Shown: positions 18,475 to 27,805, numbered from the stretch's first letter. The stretch is DNA of 64,000 nucleotides from Sphingobium sp. B2D3C (GCF_025961835.1 NZ_JAOQOK010000001.1:3224001-3288000), one strand, 5' to 3'. A program made the numbers and translations. The notes: generated by a model not told the origin, from the sequence alone.

Positions 18475-19526
18475 GACCGCCCCGACCGCTCGCTCAGCGC
18501 CGCGACAGCCTTGCGGACATCCTGAGAGCGCCCGCGCGGCAGGATGACGATCTCGTCGCCCGATGCGATGACGATCAGGTCCTCCGCCCCGACGACGGTC
18601 ACGGCCGGGCCATCGCTGCGGATCAGGCAGCCCCTGGCATCAATGGCATAGGCAGCGCCTTGCAGGGCATTGTCCGCCTCATCCTTGTCGGCGAGGTCGT
18701 AGAGCGCATCCCAACTCCCCACGTCGGACCAGCCCATGCTGACCGGGACGCAGGCGACCTTGTCCGCCCGTTCCATCACCGCATAATCGATCGAGTCGGA
18801 CGGGCATTGCGCGAAGGCTGCGGCATCTGGCAGAATTGCGGCACCCTGGCGGGTGGCTGCCGCCATCGCCGCGCGCGCAGCGGCCAACATCGCCGGCTGG
18901 TGCGTCGCCAGTGCGGCCAGAAAGTCGCGGGCGCCAAACAGGAAGATGCCGGCGTTCCAAACATGCCCGCCCTGTGCGAGCATCTGCGCGGCGCGCGTCG
19001 CGTCAGGCTTTTCGACAAAGCGGCTGACCGTGTTGACGCCCGCAGCCAGTTCGTTCCCGAGCGCGATATAGCCAAAACCAGTTTCCGGTGCGGTCGGCTC
19101 GATACCGAAGGTCACGAGCCAGCCATCGGCGACCAGCGGCCGGGCGCGCTCGATGGCGGCATGGAAAGCCGGGACGTCAGCGATCACATGATCGCTCGGC
19201 ATCACCAGCAGGGCGCTGTCGCTCTCTTCCAGAGCCAACGCCGCCAGCGCGATGGCGGGCGCCGTGTTGCGGGCGCTCGGCTCGAGTATCAGCGTCAACT
19301 CGGGCCCCGCCTGCTTGCGGATGATCTCGGCATGGGCCGCGTTCGCAACAACCAGGGGCGTCGCGCCGCCTTCGAGACCGGCCACCCGGCCCAGCGTCAG
19401 CTCGAACATGGTTTCCGGCGCCGTGAGAGCGATGAATTGCTTGGGATGCTCGCTGCGGCTGACCGGCCAGAGCCGCGTGCCCGATCCTCCCGAAAGGATG
19501 ACCGGCGTGATGATCTGAGCGGGCAA
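18471..19526 (-). CDS. manC: Mannose-1-phosphate guanylyltransferase (GTP), monofunctional
   Basis: Makes GDP-mannose from mannose 1-phosphate and GTP for polysaccharide or glycolipid synthesis. The nucleotide-binding motif GGSGTRLWPVSR is at 13-24, and EHPKQFIAL follows as in the AlgA/ManC family; FVEKPDA corresponds to the conserved sugar-phosphate site. At 351 residues it has only the nucleotidyltransferase domain and left-handed helix, without the cupin isomerase half of bifunctional AlgA (about 480). The start is probably TTG at 19526, seven bases after AGGAG; an upstream TTG at 19553 lacks a ribosome site. The stop overlaps the membrane micro-gene, and galE follows. Confidence 0.9.
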   Translation of the reverse strand: MPAQIITPVILSGGSGTRLWPVSRSEHPKQFIALTAPETMFELTLGRVAGLEGGATPLVVANAAHAEIIRKQAGPELTLILEPSARNTAPAIALAALALEESDSALLVMPSDHVIADVPAFHAAIERARPLVADGWLVTFGIEPTAPETGFGYIALGNELAAGVNTVSRFVEKPDATRAAQMLAQGGHVWNAGIFLFGARDFLAALATHQPAMLAAARAAMAAATRQGAAILPDAAAFAQCPSDSIDYAVMERADKVACVPVSMGWSDVGSWDALYDLADKDEADNALQGAAYAIDARGCLIRSDGPAVTVVGAEDLIVIASGDEIVILPRGRSQDVRKAVAALSERSGRS

Positions 19527-19621
19527 TGACGGTCTCCTGATAGTCCGTGCCAAATGGCGATTCTGGCCCTAGTGGCGCAGGGACGGCCTGACCGCAAGGC
19601 GGCCCGCGATGTAACCTGAGG

Positions 19622-20608
19622 TTACAGCAACGCCTTCTTGATGGAGCAGGCCGCCGGGCCAAGAATGACGACGAACAGCGTCGGCAGGATGAACAGGATC
19701 AGCGGGATGGTCATGATCGCCGGCAGGCGCGCCGCTTTTTCCTCGGCGCGCATCATGCGCTCATGACGGAATTCGGCGGAGAGGATGCGCAGCGCAGAGG
19801 CCAGCGGCGTGCCGTATTTCTCGGTCTGGATCATCGTGGTGACGACACCTTTGAGCGCCTCGACATCCACCCGCTCGGCCAGATTCTCGAAGGCCATGCG
19901 CCGCTCGGTGAGGAAGGAGAGCTCGATGGAGGTGAGTTGAAATTCCTCGCCCAGTTCGGGATAGGCCGAGCCCAGTTCGCGGGCGACGCGCGCGAAGGCG
20001 GCGTCTACGGTCAGGCCGGCCTCGGCGCAGATCACCAGCAGATCGAGCGCATCGGGAATACCCTTGCGGATCGCATCGGAGCGCTTGGTGACCTTGTTGC
20101 CGACATAGAGGTCCGGCGCCTTGTAGCTGAGCAGCAGGGCCCCGGCGAAGGCGCCGAACTTCTTGAGCGGCCCCCAGTGCGGCCAGAGGTCAAGACCGTA
20201 GATCAGCAGAGCCGCCGAGCCGCCCACGGCGATCGGCAGCACCAGCCGCGCGAAGATGACCGCGATAGCATATTCCTTGGAGCGGATGCCGGCTTGGGCG
20301 AGCTTCTTCTGCGCATCCCGCAACTGATCGTCCTGCAGCACCTTGAGCGAGGACAGGAAGCGCTGCATCCAGTCCGTCGTGTCGCTCTGGTGGACGATCT
20401 TGGTCCGCCGCTTGGACGGGGCAACGATGATGCCGGCCTTGAGCTGCTCGCGGCGATCGTTCAGCGCCCGCAGTCGCCGACCCATCGGGTTGCGCACGGT
20501 CGTAGCGGCGTAGAGCGCGACCAGCACGGCGAAGGTCGCCATGGCGGCAAGCAAGGTGCCGAGATCGGCTGCGGTGAGGCCAAAGAGCGTAGCGCCGGTG
20601 GATTGCAT
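19622..20608 (-). CDS. tadC: Tad pilus inner-membrane platform protein TadC
   Basis: A 328-residue type II secretion F-domain protein that forms, with TadB, the inner-membrane platform of the Flp/Tad pilus. Hydrophobic segments lie near 15-35, 120-165 and at the C terminus. The cytoplasmic F domain contains DALDLLVICAEAGLTVDAAFARV, a TadC-type signature, and the TEKYGTPLASALRILSAEFR segment. It is the last gene of the cpa/tad operon, 15 bases after tadB. The next gene on this strand is manC, about 95 bases on, which belongs to another function. No TadD lipoprotein gene follows, unlike many Tad loci. Confidence 0.9.
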   Translation of the reverse strand: MQSTGATLFGLTAADLGTLLAAMATFAVLVALYAATTVRNPMGRRLRALNDRREQLKAGIIVAPSKRRTKIVHQSDTTDWMQRFLSSLKVLQDDQLRDAQKKLAQAGIRSKEYAIAVIFARLVLPIAVGGSAALLIYGLDLWPHWGPLKKFGAFAGALLLSYKAPDLYVGNKVTKRSDAIRKGIPDALDLLVICAEAGLTVDAAFARVARELGSAYPELGEEFQLTSIELSFLTERRMAFENLAERVDVEALKGVVTTMIQTEKYGTPLASALRILSAEFRHERMMRAEEKAARLPAIMTIPLILFILPTLFVVILGPAACSIKKALL

Positions 20609-20623
20609 GATCGCGCGCTCCCC

Positions 20624-21619
20624 TCAGATCTCGAAGCTGATCATCTTGGCCATGATGAACACACCGATGCTCATCCACATCATCGCGCCGATGGCGATGA
20701 CCTGCATCAGGCTGAGGCCGAACACGCCATTGGGATCGCCGATGAAAAAGGCCGACATATATTTGAAGTTGATCCAGCTGATCAGCCCGAAGACGATGAA
20801 GGGCAGAGCGCCGATGATGTAGGCCGATGCCTTGGATTCGGACGACATGGCGCGAATCTTCAGCTTCATCTGCGCGCGCTGGCGCAGAACGTTGCTGAGG
20901 TTGGCGAGCGTTTCGGCCAGATTGCCGCCCGTCTCGCGCTGGATGTTGATGGTGATGCAGAAGAACTTGAATTCCGCCGTGCCGAGGCGGGCGGCGGTTT
21001 CCTGCAGCGCCTGGTCCATCGACTGGCCGATCTTGATCCGCTCGGTGATGAGCTTGAATTCCTCACCCACCGGCCCGGGGATTTCCTGGCTGACGACCAT
21101 CATTGTCTCGCCCACCGGCAAGCCAGAACGCAGGCCGCGCACGAGCAGGTCGAGCGCGTCAGGGAAATTGGTAGTGAACTTGTTGACCCGCCGCGCAATC
21201 AGCCGACCGACGACGAAATGCGGAATCCCGAAGCCGATCGCAATCGCGACGAGCACCGACAGAAGAAACGAATAATCGCGCAGCACCATGATGGCGAGCA
21301 CGCCAATCGCCAGCGCAACGGATGTCGTGACATATTGGCTGAGCGTCCATTTCTTGCCCGTCATGCGCAGTCGGGTGGCGAGCAGTTCCGGGTTCGGGAT
21401 CAGCGATGTGAACAGATGCCCCTGATCGAGCCCCCGCGCGGCAATCGCCTTGCGCATCCGCGCTTCGATCTGGTTGCTCTCGCTGCTTGCATGGCGCCCA
21501 CGAATGGCGGCGATCCGGCGGCTCCCGACGCGGTCGGCGGACGGCCCGGAGAGGGCCATGACCAGCAAGGCGATGGCCATCGCCGCGAGCAAGATCAGCA
21601 GGAGAAGCTGGCTATTCAT
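20624..21619 (-). CDS. tadB: Tad pilus inner-membrane platform protein TadB
   Basis: A 331-residue F-domain protein paired with TadC. It starts with a membrane helix (LLLILLAAMAIALLVMAL), has two more near 95-130, and two at the C terminus. The F domain shows FPDALDLLVRGLRSGLPVGE and ETGGNLAETLANLSNVLRQR, the standard TadB pattern. TadB normally contacts the TadA/CpaF ATPase, yet cpaE, not cpaF, lies directly upstream (46-base gap). The motor must therefore be encoded elsewhere or be missing. Confidence 0.92.
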   Translation of the reverse strand: MNSQLLLLILLAAMAIALLVMALSGPSADRVGSRRIAAIRGRHASSESNQIEARMRKAIAARGLDQGHLFTSLIPNPELLATRLRMTGKKWTLSQYVTTSVALAIGVLAIMVLRDYSFLLSVLVAIAIGFGIPHFVVGRLIARRVNKFTTNFPDALDLLVRGLRSGLPVGETMMVVSQEIPGPVGEEFKLITERIKIGQSMDQALQETAARLGTAEFKFFCITINIQRETGGNLAETLANLSNVLRQRAQMKLKIRAMSSESKASAYIIGALPFIVFGLISWINFKYMSAFFIGDPNGVFGLSLMQVIAIGAMMWMSIGVFIMAKMISFEI

Positions 21620-21665
21620 CAGGGTCTCATCCAGTTACGTCTTGCTCGCAGGCGCTTGCGCCGCG

Positions 21666-22955
21666 TCAATCATTGCCCGGCACAGGATCGGCATCCATCT
21701 TCTTCTTCGCCTTGCCGGGGATCTTCACCTCCAGCAGCCGGCCGATCAGCGATCCGCCGCTCTTGCCTTTGGCGCCCGTCTCGGCGAGGTCTGCCGAGTT
21801 CAGTCGGTTGCTCAGATCGAGCAAGGCCTGGCCCAGCTTGCTGGAGCGGCCGCTTTCCGCTGCCGTCTTGCCCAGCTTGGCCGCCTGGGCGGTGACCTTG
21901 GCGTCATAGGGCAGCACCACGTCGATGGCCCGCTCGATGCTCTGCTCGAAGTCCTTGCGGGTGATCTCCGCCACGCCGACCTGCACCTTGTTGGCGGCTA
22001 CGATCACCTGCGATTGCGGGGCGTTCGTCTTGAGCCAGGAGAGGATGCGGATGGTGTCGCGGGCCGCCGCGAGCGTGAAGTCGGTGATCAGCACGATGGC
22101 GCTGGATTCATGGATCAAATGCGGGTGCTGGACCAACATGCCACGCGGCATATCCACGAACGTCCATTCGAAAGCAGACCGCAGCTCTTCCTCCAGCTGG
22201 AAGTAAGCCGATCCGTCCGTCAGCAATGGCTGGCTGATCGGCGCTTCGGCCGAGAGCACGGCCAGCGTTTCGCTGGCGCGGACCATGGCGCGCTCGATGA
22301 AGAGCCCGTCGATGCGGCTGGGATTTTCCACCGCATCAGTGAGGCCGCGCCCCGGTTCGAGATCGAGCGCGAGGGCGCCGGTGCCGAAATGCACGTCGAG
22401 ATCGAGCAGGGCAGTCGAGCGCTTGCCCCGCGCGCTGGTGAGATAAGCGAGTGACGTGGCGACAGTGGAGGCGCCGACGCCCCCGCGCGCGCCAACGACA
22501 GAGACCATCATGTGCGCCCGCTCACTCGCCACCTCGGCCTTGGGCGTCAGGAAGACCGCCTGAGCGCCGGTGAGAATGTCGCGCATGGTGTCGACGGCGA
22601 GCGGTTTGAGCAGATAATCCTGCAGCCCGCTGGCGACGAGATCGCGGTACAGGCGCACGTCGTTCACCTGCCCCGAGGCAATCACCACCGTGCCCGGCTC
22701 GCACACTTCCGCCAGACTGTTGATGTCGGTGAGCGGGTCAGCCGATTCGGAGAGGTCGACGAAGAGAATGTTGGGGCTTGCAGACATCGAGAGCGACTGC
22801 ACGGCATTGCGCAGCCCGCCCTTGTAGAGCTTTTCGGTGGGCCAACCCATCTCCTGCACCGCCGTCCGCAGTACCTCAAGGCTATGATCGTCGCAGACAT
22901 AGGCGTGAAACGCATCGCGGCCATGCGGTCCGCCGGCTTTCCAGGGTGCGTTCAT
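21666..22955 (-). CDS. cpaE: Pilus localisation ATPase-like protein CpaE/TadZ
   Basis: A 429-residue MinD/ParA-like protein that positions the Tad apparatus at the cell pole. Residues 1-130 form a receiver-like domain (FHAYVCDDHSLEVL at the start); a MinD-type domain follows. The deviant Walker A is GARGGVGAST near 155: the usual lysines are replaced by Arg and Ala, so ATP hydrolysis is doubtful, as in other TadZ proteins. LLDLDVHFGTGALALDL matches the switch region. GGGAGG lies upstream of the ATG. It starts two bases before the end of cpaD, so translation is linked. The basic C-terminal tail (GKAKKKMD) is unusual. Confidence 0.9.
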   Translation of the reverse strand: MNAPWKAGGPHGRDAFHAYVCDDHSLEVLRTAVQEMGWPTEKLYKGGLRNAVQSLSMSASPNILFVDLSESADPLTDINSLAEVCEPGTVVIASGQVNDVRLYRDLVASGLQDYLLKPLAVDTMRDILTGAQAVFLTPKAEVASERAHMMVSVVGARGGVGASTVATSLAYLTSARGKRSTALLDLDVHFGTGALALDLEPGRGLTDAVENPSRIDGLFIERAMVRASETLAVLSAEAPISQPLLTDGSAYFQLEEELRSAFEWTFVDMPRGMLVQHPHLIHESSAIVLITDFTLAAARDTIRILSWLKTNAPQSQVIVAANKVQVGVAEITRKDFEQSIERAIDVVLPYDAKVTAQAAKLGKTAAESGRSSKLGQALLDLSNRLNSADLAETGAKGKSGGSLIGRLLEVKIPGKAKKKMDADPVPGND

Positions 22956-22956
22956 C

Positions 22957-23616
22957 TCACTTGCCTCCCACCGACATGCCCTGCAGGCCGCCGGCGCCCG
23001 TCGGGGCCGTCTCCTGATAGGTCTTGATGGCTTTGCTGTTCACGACGTTGGTGACGTCCAGACCGCCCTCGCGTCCTTCGACCAGGTCGCGTGGATCGGC
23101 GACCATGGCTGCGAGGTTGGTGGCCATGGCACAACCATAATTGTCGCTCAGGCCGCCACTCAAATTGGCTTCCGCCTTGTCCCGCCATGTCGGACAGCCC
23201 GGCACGCTGGCGACCGAGCGGCTGACCACGACGCGCAGGCCGCCGATGGGCGGTGCGCCTGCCGTCAGTGGCGCCTCGCCATCCACGAGCAGGCCGTAGC
23301 GCCCCACGACCTGCGTCACGCCATCGCGCAGCGCCAGAGAACCGCTGGTATCGCCGGCGAGCGTCACATGGTCGCCATAGCCAAGGCCGAGGGCGTTGAA
23401 CCAGACGGTCAACCGGCGCTCGTCCATGCGGCTGAGCGTGCCTGCGCCGTCCGGGCTCAGGTCGAAGACGAAATCGGTGCGCTCGACGACCGGCTGATGC
23501 ACTGGCTCGACCCCGCGATTGACCTCGCGGGAGCGGGCATTGGCGGACTGACCGATGAGGGCCAGTGCCATCAGGGTTGTGGTGCCGGCTGTGCGGAAGA
23601 AGCTTGTCTTGGTCAT
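22957..23616 (-). CDS. cpaD: Tad pilus assembly protein CpaD
   Basis: A 219-residue periplasmic or outer-membrane-associated pilus protein of the CpaD family, thought to assist the CpaC secretin. It starts with a signal peptide (MTKTSFFRTAGTTTLMALAL, likely cut after ANA near residue 27). The family segments MDERRLTVWFNALGLGYGD and CAMATNLAAMVADPRDL are clear. The pair of conserved cysteines in PGCPTW and NYGCAMA may form a disulfide. The ATG at 23616 follows GGAAGGACGAGAG; upstream in-frame sequence has no homology and is not part of the gene. It sits between cpaC and cpaE. Confidence 0.9.
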   Translation of the reverse strand: MTKTSFFRTAGTTTLMALALIGQSANARSREVNRGVEPVHQPVVERTDFVFDLSPDGAGTLSRMDERRLTVWFNALGLGYGDHVTLAGDTSGSLALRDGVTQVVGRYGLLVDGEAPLTAGAPPIGGLRVVVSRSVASVPGCPTWRDKAEANLSGGLSDNYGCAMATNLAAMVADPRDLVEGREGGLDVTNVVNSKAIKTYQETAPTGAGGLQGMSVGGK

Positions 23617-23632
23617 CTCTCGTCCTTCCACC

Positions 23633-25081
23633 TCAGAAGCTGAAGCCGGGTGCGGCATTGCCCGAGCGCGCGGCGACGCTGCCCTGCTCGACCGTCTTGG
23701 GGGGCAGGGCTTGGGGCGTGGGCCGGGCATCGCCGGATCTGCCGTCCTGGATCTGCCCGCCCAGAATGCGTTGCGCGTCATCGGCATTGCGATAACCGTC
23801 AGTCGGCAGCGCGATCTGGCGCGCGTCGACCGGGCGCACGAGATAGGGCGTGACGATGATCACCAGCTCGGTTTCCTGACGCCTATAGCTCTGCGACTTG
23901 AACAGATTGCCGAGGATGGGGATGTCGCCCAGGAACGGCGTCTTCTCGATCGTGTTGCCGCTCGCCGTGGAGAGCAGGCCGCCGATCATGAAGCTCTGGC
24001 CCGAGCCGAGTTCCACGGTCGTCTCCGCGCGGCGGGTCTGGATGCCGGGAATGTCGAACCCACTCACGCGCACCGCGGAGCTGCTGTCGAGCTGCGAGAC
24101 CTCGGGCCGCACGCGCATCGAGATGCGGCCATTGGCGAGCACCGTGGGGGTGAATGCCAGACTGACGCCATATTGCTTATATTCGACGCTGACCTGCTGC
24201 TGGGTTGCGATGGGGATCGGCACCTCGCCGCCCGCGAGGAAACTCGCCGTCTCGCCGGAGAGCGCCGTCAGGTTCGGATTGGCCAGCGTGACCGCAAGGC
24301 CCTGATTTTCGGCCACATCGAGCGTGCCGAGCACATCGAGGCCCAGCAGATTGCCAGAGAAGGCCATGGACGTGCCGTTCTCGATGACGTTGAACTGGCC
24401 CGTCGCCAGCGATCCGGGATTGCCGCGACCGATGCCGAACAGGAAGCCACCCGTCGTGTCCTGCGTGATGAGGTTGAAGCCCAGCGATTTCGTGAAGTTC
24501 TTGTTCACTTCCGCAATGCGGACCTGCAGGTTGACCTGCAGCGGCGTCGCGGTGCGCAGCCGGCTGACCACATTGGTGTCGGCGCCCGAGAAGGCCTGAA
24601 CGAGCCGCTGGACCTCGGCAGCGTCTTCCGGTGCGGCGACGGTGCCGGTGAGCAGCACCATGCCGTTCATGGTGTTCACCTGCACATCCGATTCAGGCAT
24701 GGCGAGGCGGAGCATCTGGTCGATGCTGGTGATGTTGTTCCCCACCCGCACGGCATTGGCGTAGAGCATCTTGCCATCACGCGCCGTGATGAACACGTTG
24801 GTTTCGCCCGATGCCTTAGCGATCAGATAGACCTGCCGCTGCGAGCGGACATGCACATCGACCACATTGGGGTTGGCGATCACCACGTCGGTGAGATTGG
24901 CCGGCAGGTTGATCACCCGGCTTTCGCCAACGGCCAGCAGCAGCGTGCCGTCCGTCTTGGGCGCCATGGTCGCCTGGGCATGAAGGGCCGGCGCAACGGT
25001 AGCGCTGACGGTCAGGGCGAGCGCGGTGGCGAGAACGCCGGTCGCGGTGCGCGCCATACGGAGCCTGGACGGGCTGTTCAT
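23633..25081 (-). CDS. cpaC: Tad pilus secretin CpaC/RcpA
   Basis: A 482-residue outer-membrane secretin that makes the channel for the Flp pilus. After a signal peptide (cut probably after LHAQA near 36) comes the N-terminal pilus-secretin domain (ESRVINLPANLTDVVIANPNVVDV), a BON-like region and the C-terminal secretin beta-domain, including VPIPIATQQQVSVEYKQYG and ETELVIIVTPYLVRPV. The length is typical of CpaC. I chose the ATG at 25081, with GGGGAGC upstream, rather than longer in-frame starts inside cpaB. The start follows the cpaB stop by one base, so translation is probably re-initiated. Confidence 0.93.
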   Translation of the reverse strand: MNSPSRLRMARTATGVLATALALTVSATVAPALHAQATMAPKTDGTLLLAVGESRVINLPANLTDVVIANPNVVDVHVRSQRQVYLIAKASGETNVFITARDGKMLYANAVRVGNNITSIDQMLRLAMPESDVQVNTMNGMVLLTGTVAAPEDAAEVQRLVQAFSGADTNVVSRLRTATPLQVNLQVRIAEVNKNFTKSLGFNLITQDTTGGFLFGIGRGNPGSLATGQFNVIENGTSMAFSGNLLGLDVLGTLDVAENQGLAVTLANPNLTALSGETASFLAGGEVPIPIATQQQVSVEYKQYGVSLAFTPTVLANGRISMRVRPEVSQLDSSSAVRVSGFDIPGIQTRRAETTVELGSGQSFMIGGLLSTASGNTIEKTPFLGDIPILGNLFKSQSYRRQETELVIIVTPYLVRPVDARQIALPTDGYRNADDAQRILGGQIQDGRSGDARPTPQALPPKTVEQGSVAARSGNAAPGFSF

Positions 25082-25082
25082 C

Positions 25083-26054
25083 TCACTTGCTCCCCAGCTC
25101 GACATTGGTGACCGCCGTCCCCCGCGCCACGCGCACCATCGGACCATTGCCGGACGGTGCGCCCGAGGGGTCGATGGGTTTGGCGGGAACGGTGCTGCGC
25201 TGGTAGCGCGACACGTCGGCACCGGTGGAATAGGTGGAGCGGCCATCGACCGGCCGCGCAGCGGTGATCAGCGTGTTGCCGCCATTCTCGGCATCCACCG
25301 CATCGATGTCGCCGGAGGCCAGCGCGGCTTCCAGCTCCTGCGTGTTGTCGGCAAGCGAGCGCAGGGCCAGCGACAGCGCGCCAACGGTCTGCGCGACGCT
25401 GATCTTTTCGGCCATGCGCGGCGTGACTTCCATGGTCACGTTGGAGAATGTCCGCACCACCGGATTGCCCGATTCGTCGAGGGCGTTGGTGCGTTGATCG
25501 GTCGCCAGCACGCGCAGGTTACGCAGGATGGTCTCGGAGACTTTGAGGGGCGGGCCGTCGCCGCCGCCGGGCACGCTCTGCGTGAGCACCAGGTCGACGC
25601 GGTCACCGGGGAAAACAAAACCAGCAACGCTGCTCTGCACGGAGACAGGCACTGTCACGGCGCGCATGCCGGGGCTGAGGGCTGCGGCGAGGAAGCCGCG
25701 GTCGCCCGGCTTGATCAGCGATCCCTGCGTGACCGGCTGGCCTGCCGCGATGGCGGTGCGCACGACCGCGCCGACCATCTGAGCCTCGTCGGCTTTCCCC
25801 TGAATATAATAGGCGTCCTCGACCAGTTCCTTGGGCCAGGGTTGGAAGCGATAGGCATCCGGCCCGACGATCGTCCCGACAGGCAGCGGCTTGGTCGCCA
25901 CCAGCACATGCGGCATCTGCGCGGTATCGGGCATGGCCGATGCCGTTGCCTGTGGCGATCCCCCGCCGCTGGTGAACATGGACCGGGCGAGAAACGCCGC
26001 CGCCACCGCTATGATCAACGCGCCAGCAAGCAGCGCGATCTTCTTCGGTTCCAT
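25083..26054 (-). CDS. cpaB: Flp pilus assembly protein CpaB/RcpC
   Basis: A 323-residue periplasmic protein with one N-terminal membrane anchor (KIALLAGALIIAVAAAFLARSMF). A SAF domain follows, containing ATKPLPVGTIVGPDAY and GDRGFLAAALSPGMRAVTVPV, then a CpaB C-terminal region with FPGDRVDLVLTQ. The role is thought to be modulation of secretin or pilus assembly in the periplasm; SAF domains may touch peptidoglycan. GGAGG lies 11 bases before the ATG. It follows cpaA with a 55-base gap and precedes cpaC by one base. Confidence 0.92.
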   Translation of the reverse strand: MEPKKIALLAGALIIAVAAAFLARSMFTSGGGSPQATASAMPDTAQMPHVLVATKPLPVGTIVGPDAYRFQPWPKELVEDAYYIQGKADEAQMVGAVVRTAIAAGQPVTQGSLIKPGDRGFLAAALSPGMRAVTVPVSVQSSVAGFVFPGDRVDLVLTQSVPGGGDGPPLKVSETILRNLRVLATDQRTNALDESGNPVVRTFSNVTMEVTPRMAEKISVAQTVGALSLALRSLADNTQELEAALASGDIDAVDAENGGNTLITAARPVDGRSTYSTGADVSRYQRSTVPAKPIDPSGAPSGNGPMVRVARGTAVTNVELGSK

Positions 26055-26109
26055 TTCGAAACTCGCCTCCAGTCGGCGGAGCCACCCCCGGCCCCAATCC
26101 GCGTGATCA

Positions 26110-26583
26110 TTAAGTCAAATGGTTAAGATAGCGTTCGCCGAGAACCCAAAGGCCCGCGAGCGCGATGGCGACGCCGTAGGGGATCTCCGGCTGGCCGATT
26201 CGGCGCGTCGTCCGGTGGTGGACGACGGTCACGATGGTGACCAGGCCGCCGATCAGCGCCATGACGATGATGAGGGTCGACATTGCCGCCAGCGGAAGCC
26301 ACAAGGCCAGCGCGCCAAGCATCTTGACGTCGCCCCCGCCCATCATGCCGAGCGCGAACAAGCCCGTGAACAGCAGGAAAACTGCGGCGGCAAGGCCGAC
26401 TTGCAGCAGAACGTCAGGATAGAAGGACAGGCCATTGGCCCACCACCAGCAGGGCGCGAGCAGCGCGATGGACAGATTGAGGCGGTTGGATATGATTCGG
26501 CTGCGCAAGTCCGTCGTCGCTCCCCATATGAGGAGCAAAGCCAGCACGGCGCTGAGCGCTGTCGATATCCAGACACCCGACAT
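26110..26583 (-). CDS. cpaA: Tad prepilin peptidase CpaA/TadV (A24 family)
   Basis: A small 157-residue membrane aspartic protease that trims the leader of Flp-type prepilins. The two catalytic aspartates are Asp25 (GATTDLRSRIISN) and Asp85 in the GGGD motif (MGGGDVKML), which stands for the family GxGD. About five hydrophobic helices are visible. It lacks the cysteine-rich N-methylase domain of PilD, as expected for TadV. It is the first gene of the operon; a flp/pilA pilin gene normally precedes it, but the 100 bases upstream hold no such frame and then the FAD dehydrogenase gene begins on the other strand. Confidence 0.92.
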   Translation of the reverse strand: MSGVWISTALSAVLALLLIWGATTDLRSRIISNRLNLSIALLAPCWWWANGLSFYPDVLLQVGLAAAVFLLFTGLFALGMMGGGDVKMLGALALWLPLAAMSTLIIVMALIGGLVTIVTVVHHRTTRRIGQPEIPYGVAIALAGLWVLGERYLNHLT

Positions 26584-26683
26584 GATGGGGCACGACTAGA
26601 GTGTACGCCTTACCAAAGCGTAACCACTATCTGGCGCGCATTCCCTGGCTTTGCCGGGCTGCCGCCGATTCGGAGCGGCGCCG

Positions 26684-27805
26684 ATGACCTCGGTCGATAT
26701 CCTTATCGTCGGCGGCGGTATCGCCGGGTTCAGTCTGGCCGCAGGCATAGCCGGCAGCGCTCGGGTCATTCTCATCGAGCAGGAAGATCAGCCCGGCTAT
26801 CACGCGTCCGGGCGGTCGGTGGCGTTCTGGGAAGAGACCTATGGTGGTCCCGGCGTACAGCCGTTGACCAGTGCGAGCGGGCCGATGCTGGCGCGGCCGG
26901 AACCGTCATTTTCCGAGCATGGCTTTCTCTCGCCGCGCGGCGCCATCCACCTTGGCCGCCATGATCAGCAGGGGCTTGCCGACCGCTTGATCGCCGATTT
27001 CGCGAGCAGCCATGTCCAGTTCACGCGACTCGGGCGTGAGGCGGTTGCCGAGGCCGTGCCGGGCATCCGTGACGAATGGACGATCGGTGTCGCGGCCCCC
27101 TCCTGTGCGGACATCGATACCGGCGGGCTTCTCGCTGCCTATCGGCGGGCCGCACGACGCGGCGGCGTGGAAGAGCGGCTGACGAATCGGCTGCTTTCAG
27201 CGCGCCGCGAGGGCGCTGGCTGGGCTGTGGAGACCAGCGACGGGCCGCTGTCGTGCGGCATCATCGTCGATGCAGCCGGCGCCTGGGCCGATGATGTCGC
27301 CCGGCGTTGCGGCGTCGTGCCGCTGGGCATCACGCCCCTGCGCCGGACGGTCGTGCAACTGCGCTGCCCAACGGCGCCCGCGCATGTCCCGCTGGTCATC
27401 GCGCTCGATGGAAGCTTCTACTTCAAGTCGGAAGGGCAGGGGCGCTTGTGGGTGACCCCGCATGACGAAACGCCGGACGATGCACGCGACGTGGTGCCGG
27501 AAGAGCTGGATGTCGCGCGCGCGGTCGATCGGTTCATGCAGGTCACCGACTGGCCGGTCGCGGCCGTGGAGCATAAATGGGCAGGACTCCGTAGCTTCGC
27601 GCCCGACCGGCTGCCGGTCTATGGCTATGATGCGGCTGTGCCCGGCTTTTTCTGGTTCGCGGGACAGGGCGGTTTCGGCATGCAAACGGCGCCGGCCGCA
27701 GCACAGATCGGCGCGGCCACGTTGCTCGACGAGGCGCTGCCGACGGCGGTCCGGCACATCGATGCATCCATCTACGCGCCGGATCGGTTCGGGTCGTCCC
27801 GCTGA
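26684..27805 (+). CDS. FAD-dependent D-amino-acid dehydrogenase (DauA-like)
   Basis: A 373-residue flavoprotein of the DAO family. The FAD motif VGGGIAGFSLA begins at residue 9. QPGYHASGRSVAFWEE, AGAWADDVA and HKWAGLRSFAPDRLPVYGYD follow the pattern of Pseudomonas D-arginine dehydrogenase DauA. These enzymes oxidise D-amino acids to 2-keto acids and pass electrons to an acceptor other than O2. The ATG at 26684 was chosen because the flavin motif then starts at the usual distance and GGAG lies upstream. A cytochrome c lipoprotein gene is convergent just downstream and could be an electron acceptor, but that is speculative. Exact substrate unknown. Confidence 0.82.
   Translation: MTSVDILIVGGGIAGFSLAAGIAGSARVILIEQEDQPGYHASGRSVAFWEETYGGPGVQPLTSASGPMLARPEPSFSEHGFLSPRGAIHLGRHDQQGLADRLIADFASSHVQFTRLGREAVAEAVPGIRDEWTIGVAAPSCADIDTGGLLAAYRRAARRGGVEERLTNRLLSARREGAGWAVETSDGPLSCGIIVDAAGAWADDVARRCGVVPLGITPLRRTVVQLRCPTAPAHVPLVIALDGSFYFKSEGQGRLWVTPHDETPDDARDVVPEELDVARAVDRFMQVTDWPVAAVEHKWAGLRSFAPDRLPVYGYDAAVPGFFWFAGQGGFGMQTAPAAAQIGAATLLDEALPTAVRHIDASIYAPDRFGSSR

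Noticed and set aside
19526..19553. Longer N terminus for manC from the TTG at 19553
   Set aside because: The extra nine residues precede the normal family start and the AGGAG ribosome site falls inside them, so the TTG at 19526 is more likely.
19763..21895. A 710-codon open frame on the plus strand across tadC, tadB and the end of cpaE
   Set aside because: It spans three clear genes on the other strand. The composition is typical of GC-rich antisense shadow.
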